This document shows, in pieces, positions 61,678-64,000 of a DNA stretch of 64,000 nucleotides; the stretch's first letter is position 1, and each line of letters opens with the position of its first letter. A model generated the notes under the pieces. It ran no database searches. It had not been told where the DNA came from and saw only the letters and a program-made list of their open reading frames with translations. The translations under genes were made by a program, and so were the position numbers. The stretch comes from Bacillota bacterium (GTDB lineage: Bacteria > Bacillota > Sulfobacillia > JACIYH01), in assembly GCA_040757085.1 (NCBI GenBank), contig JBFLXJ010000023.1, positions 320,575 to 384,574 of the forward strand. Direction: 5' to 3'.

Positions 61678-62323
61678 GGTAGCGGAGATCCGGTTCATCC
61701 TGGCCGGTTTGCCCGTGGAGATGGTGTCCCTGGCCGACCTGGGTGTGGCGTTGTCCGTGCCGGAGGAAGAGGATACGTACGCGGGCAACGCCTGCGCGAA
61801 GGCAGTGGCGGTGGCACGGCACTGCGGGGCCTGGGCTCTGGCGGACGATTCCGGCTTGGAGGTGGATGCGCTGGGAGGAGGTCCCGGGGTGCGCTCCCAC
61901 CGGTTCGCAGGACCTGACGCCAGCGACCAGGAGAACGTCTCGCTATTACTTACTCTGCTGGCGGACGTTCCCCCGCCCCGGCGGACGGCCCGCTTCCGGG
62001 CCGCCGCCGCACTGTGTTCGCCGGACGGGCAGGTCTGGGTTGGTGAGGGGTGCTGGGAAGGCAGAGTCGCCACGGCCCCTCGGGGCCGGAGGGGCTTCGG
62101 TTACGACCCGGTATTCATTCCCCGGATTCCCCGTGCAGGCCGGACGGTGGCCCAGCTGGAACCTGGGACAAAGGCCATTTTCAGCCACCGGGGACAGGCG
62201 GTGCGCGCGCTCTGGCCGCTGATCGCAGAACTGGCCCGCCCTGATCCGCCCAGTAGTCCCGTGCTTTCCCGGAGCCAGCGGGTGCTGCCGCAGGAATCGG
62301 GAGCGGGCGGGGCGAAAAGCTAG
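61646..62323 (+). CDS. rdgB: Non-canonical purine NTP pyrophosphatase (RdgB/HAM1 family)
   Basis: A 225-residue enzyme removing ITP, dITP and XTP. It opens [14 protein letters not shown], with [20 protein letters not shown] and FGYDPVFIP as usual. ATG 61646 gives the family's normal N-terminus; ATG 61634 is four codons upstream. It overlaps rph by 32 bases and has no strong ribosome site, consistent with coupled translation. The last 30 residues are an extra polar tail. Confidence 0.93.
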   Translation: MLILATRNAHKVAEIRFILAGLPVEMVSLADLGVALSVPEEEDTYAGNACAKAVAVARHCGAWALADDSGLEVDALGGGPGVRSHRFAGPDASDQENVSLLLTLLADVPPPRRTARFRAAAALCSPDGQVWVGEGCWEGRVATAPRGRRGFGYDPVFIPRIPRAGRTVAQLEPGTKAIFSHRGQAVRALWPLIAELARPDPPSSPVLSRSQRVLPQESGAGGAKS

Positions 62324-62407
62324 GGTGCGCAATCAGACCCCTGTTGATGGCGGCACAGTTCCTGCGAAAAATGTCAGTAAAGATCTACGGGGGAGTAGAG
62401 GGAACCC

Positions 62408-62926
62408 TTGGCGCACAATGATCGGTGCCGTGCAATGCGGGTAGGGGTTTTGTCCGACACCCATGGCAATCTGGCCCTGGTGGAGCGGATCATGGAAGAG
62501 ATGGGATCGGTTGACCTGCTCTTGCACGCCGGTGACTACTACGAAGATTCCTGCCGGCTGGCCGAACGCGGTGTGCGGGTGATCGGGGTGCTGGGCAATT
62601 GCGATTGCCGGGTGGAGGGCCCCGCGGAAAGACTGGTACAGGTGGCGGGCAAAAGGGTTCTGCTCACCCACGGCCACCGCTACCGGGTCAAGCAAGACTT
62701 CCGGCCCTTGCTGGCCCGGGCCCGGGAACTGAATGCGGACGTGGTGGTGTTCGGTCACACCCACCGCGCGGAGGCGTTCTGGCTGGGGAAGGTGTTGTTC
62801 TTCAATCCGGGGAGCTTGCACGCGCCTTGCGGCGAAGGACCCTCGTACGGCATGCTGCTCATCAGCGAAGACGGCGTCTGCCCCGAACTCTACCTCGTTC
62901 GAGCGGTCAAGCGTTCGCACGTTTGA
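62408..62926 (+). CDS. YfcE/MJ0936-family metallophosphoesterase
   Basis: A 172-residue metallophosphoesterase. Metal motifs in order: SDTHGN, HAGDYYED, LGNCD, THGHRY and FGHTH, with NPGSL. TTG 62408 has GAGGG just upstream; ATG 62435 would trim nine residues to the family's usual VGVLSDTHGN opening. The substrate is unknown; relatives hydrolyse phosphodiesters such as bis-p-nitrophenyl phosphate or cyclic nucleotides. The tRNA promoter overlaps its stop. Confidence 0.9.
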   Translation: MAHNDRCRAMRVGVLSDTHGNLALVERIMEEMGSVDLLLHAGDYYEDSCRLAERGVRVIGVLGNCDCRVEGPAERLVQVAGKRVLLTHGHRYRVKQDFRPLLARARELNADVVVFGHTHRAEAFWLGKVLFFNPGSLHAPCGEGPSYGMLLISEDGVCPELYLVRAVKRSHV

Positions 62927-62952
62927 CTTGGAAGGCGCCTGACTATTATAAT
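62923..62952 (+). promoter_or_regulatory. SigA-type promoter of the tRNA cluster
   Basis: TTGACT (62923-62928), 18-base spacer and TATAAT (62947-62952), 29 bases before the first tRNA. The -35 box overlaps the phosphoesterase stop codon. Confidence 0.75.
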
Positions 62953-62981
62953 CGTGCTGGACCAGCAAGGTCGCCGGGTTC

Positions 62982-63058
62982 CGGGGCGTAGCGCAGCTTG
63001 GCAGCGCGTCTGATTTGGGTTCAGAAGGTCCCGGGTTCAAATCCCGGCGCCCCGACCA
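62982..63058 (+). tRNA. tRNA-Pro (TGG)
   Basis: Acceptor CGGGGCG/CGCCCCG; anticodon loop TTTGGGT gives TGG; T arm GGTTCAAAT; encoded CCA at 63056-63058. First of seven tRNAs. Confidence 0.96.
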
Positions 63059-63065
63059 GGTTAAT

Positions 63066-63139
63066 GCGGGAGTAGCTCAATGGCAGAGCCCCAGCCTTCC
63101 AAGCTGGTGGTGCGGGTTCGATTCCCGTCTCCCGCTCCA
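63066..63139 (+). tRNA. tRNA-Gly (TCC)
   Basis: Acceptor GCGGGAG/CTCCCGC; anticodon loop CTTCCAA gives TCC; encoded CCA ends at 63139. Confidence 0.96.
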
Positions 63140-63145
63140 ATCTGT

Positions 63146-63222
63146 GCGCCTGTAGCTCAGTGGATCAGAGCGTCTGCCTTCTAAGCAGAGGGCCGCAGGT
63201 TCGAATCCTGCCAGGCGCGCCA
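63146..63222 (+). tRNA. tRNA-Arg (TCT)
   Basis: Acceptor GCGCCTG/CAGGCGC; anticodon loop CTTCTAA gives TCT; encoded CCA ends at 63222. Confidence 0.96.
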
Positions 63223-63226
63223 CGGT

Positions 63227-63304
63227 GGTGAATGTAGCTCAGCTGGTTAGAGCGCCAGACTGTGGATCTGGAGGTCGGGGGTTCGAGTCCCCTCATTCAC
63301 CCCA
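63227..63304 (+). tRNA. tRNA-His (GTG)
   Basis: Acceptor GTGAATG/CATTCAC with the extra 5' G (63227) opposite C 63301; anticodon loop CTGTGGA gives GTG; encoded CCA 63302-63304. Confidence 0.96.
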
Positions 63305-63320
63305 ATCCTTGAAAGTCCCT

Positions 63321-63395
63321 TGGGGAGTGGCCAAGCGGTAAGGCGCGAGACTTTGGATCTCGTATGCGCAGGTTCGAATCCTGCCTCCCCAGCCA
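63321..63395 (+). tRNA. tRNA-Gln (TTG)
   Basis: Acceptor TGGGGAG/CTCCCCA; anticodon loop CTTTGGA gives TTG; encoded CCA 63393-63395. Confidence 0.96.
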
Positions 63396-63399
63396 TAAC

Positions 63400-63474
63400 G
63401 GGCCATTAGCTCAGTGGTAGAGCACCCGCCTTTTAAGCGGGCTGTCGAAGGTTCGATCCCTTCATGGCCCACCA
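63400..63474 (+). tRNA. tRNA-Lys (TTT)
   Basis: Acceptor GGGCCAT/ATGGCCC; anticodon loop CTTTTAA gives TTT; encoded CCA 63472-63474. Confidence 0.96.
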
Positions 63475-63492
63475 GGGTTTTCGCTCATTCTT

Positions 63493-63578
63493 GCGGGCGT
63501 GGTGGAACCGGCAGACACGCAGGACTTAGGATCCTGTGGGACTCTCCCGTGTGGGTTCAAATCCCACCGCCCGCACCA
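63493..63578 (+). tRNA. tRNA-Leu (TAG)
   Basis: Acceptor GCGGGCG/CGCCCGC; anticodon loop CTTAGGA gives TAG; long variable arm (class II); encoded CCA 63576-63578. Last of the cluster; no clear terminator follows. Confidence 0.95.
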
Positions 63579-63599
63579 AGGTGTATTAAGGGTTTTGGT

Positions 63600-63812
63600 G
63601 GCCCCATGGTGGTCTGCAGGTAGCAGTACTCGCATAGGCCCGGGCAACTGGTGACTGTGTTGGCCCCTGGTTTCGCGTGGCCGTGTGCCTTCTATTATGT
63701 GCGTCTCTACGGCTTGCTCCTGGAACCGGTGTAGAAGCTCTTCCCCAAGTCTGTACCTGAGAGCCTCTTGCTGGAAGAACACCCTGTCGGGGACGAACAT
63801 CGTATCACCCAT
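63600..63812 (-). pseudogene. Remnant of a spore photoproduct lyase gene (N-terminus only)
   Basis: Reading from ATG 63812 on the minus strand, residues 5-35 (FVPDRVFFQQEALRYRLGEE and following) resemble the N-terminus of SplB, the radical SAM enzyme that repairs spore DNA. After about residue 37 the resemblance passes to another frame (AHNRR..., then ARAYAST), and then stops at the tRNA-Leu gene; the radical SAM core with its Cys cluster is missing. So this is a decayed fragment of about 70 codons. The 303 bases between tRNA-Leu and the ferritin-like gene hold nothing else but a short dyad. Confidence 0.45.
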
Positions 63813-63823
63813 GTTATTTTGCT

Positions 63824-63836
63824 TGTTACCGTAACA
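63824..63836. promoter_or_regulatory. Short dyad before the ferritin-like gene
   Basis: TGTTAC-C-GTAACA is a perfect inverted repeat; it lies in a longer ATGTTA...TAACAT pair (63811-63816 and 63832-63837). Possible operator for the gene at 63882. Confidence 0.35.
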
Positions 63837-63881
63837 TCCCTCTGGCTGGAAACATAATGTGGGGAATGAGGGGGACGGCTT

Positions 63882-64000
63882 ATGGTGGACAATTTCAAGC
63901 AGCGGGTGGAGCAGGCTGTCCGGGATGAGCTCATGGACGCTGCGAGATACACCCGCATGGCTTTGCGGGCCCCGAACCCCGAACTCCGGGCCATATTACA
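63882..64000 (+). CDS. Ferritin-like/rubrerythrin-type protein (partial, 3' end outside window)
   Basis: ATG 63882 follows a GAGGGGGAC site. The 39 visible residues form an amphipathic helix (FKQRVEQAVRDELMDAARYTRMA) with the ELxDAxRY spacing of a first ferritin-like helix, where the Glu would be an iron ligand, then a PNPEL turn as in spore-coat or ferritin-like domain proteins of Bacillota. The rest is outside the window, so the subtype is open. Confidence 0.55.
   Translation, partial: MVDNFKQRVEQAVRDELMDAARYTRMALRAPNPELRAIL

Overview
The window is about 64 kb of GC-rich bacterial DNA, densely packed and mostly on the + strand. I see no insertion sequence, integrase, CRISPR array or rRNA. 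A high-GC Bacillota (Firmicutes) relative, possibly a spore-forming anaerobe, fits best. Evidence: S-layer homology (SLH) repeats, a YtaF-type sporulation membrane protein, a spore photoproduct lyase remnant, DUF1405 and DUF2225 genes, Gram-positive-style promoters, many GTG/TTG starts, and tRNA genes with encoded CCA. A selenocysteine tRNA shows that selenoproteins are made. The taxonomic call is inference.

Layout. (1) 1-948: end of a membrane protein, a TusA-like protein and a YeeE/YedE half-transporter (sulfur or selenium handling). (2) 1128-5639: overlapping ahbD-hemA-ahbC-ahbA-ahbB, the siroheme-dependent haem route plus glutamyl-tRNA reductase, preceded by a CRP/FNR-like dyad. (3) 5724-6623: LysR regulator. 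(4) 6836-10928: a ten-haem SLH cytochrome, a seven-haem membrane-anchored cytochrome and a cytochrome b, which look like a quinol-to-cell-surface electron path. (5) 10977-15861: ccmE-F-A-B-C-D with a CxxxY-type CcmE. (6) 15909-17393: tRNA-Sec, then two tatA-like genes and tatC. (7) 17502-22749: glycerate kinase, Nudix hydrolase, small membrane protein, and a pair of exported proteins of unknown role. (8) 22802-33976: metal and redox block with feoAB under a Fur-like box, DUF1405, an uncharacterised protein, YHS protein, copA, a two-component system, plsY, a CsoR-family repressor, trxB and a zinc ribbon. (9) 34278-39620: hom-thrC-thrB-lysC-lysE. (10) 39638-44158: a 1506-residue HdrA/GltD-like/HdrA flavoprotein. 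(11) 44484-51003: alkaline-phosphatase-fold membrane protein, an alpha-oxoamine synthase with a zinc dehydrogenase, an aminotransferase and YtaF. (12) 51365-56010: livKHMGF. (13) 56064-58261: an unidentified protein downstream of panB. (14) 58408-62926: DUF2225, marR-murI-rph-rdgB, phosphoesterase. (15) 62923-63578: seven tRNAs. (16) 63600-64000: splB remnant and the start of a ferritin-like gene.

How it fits together. Regions 2 to 6 form a near-continuous supply line: haem is made from siroheme, cytochromes are built, haem is chaperoned and attached by Ccm, and Tat export genes follow. Region 8 supplies iron and copper handling. The strongest leads are the SLH-cytochrome module, the giant Hdr fusion, the CsoR-like repressor lacking its usual histidine, and the panB-linked unknown protein.
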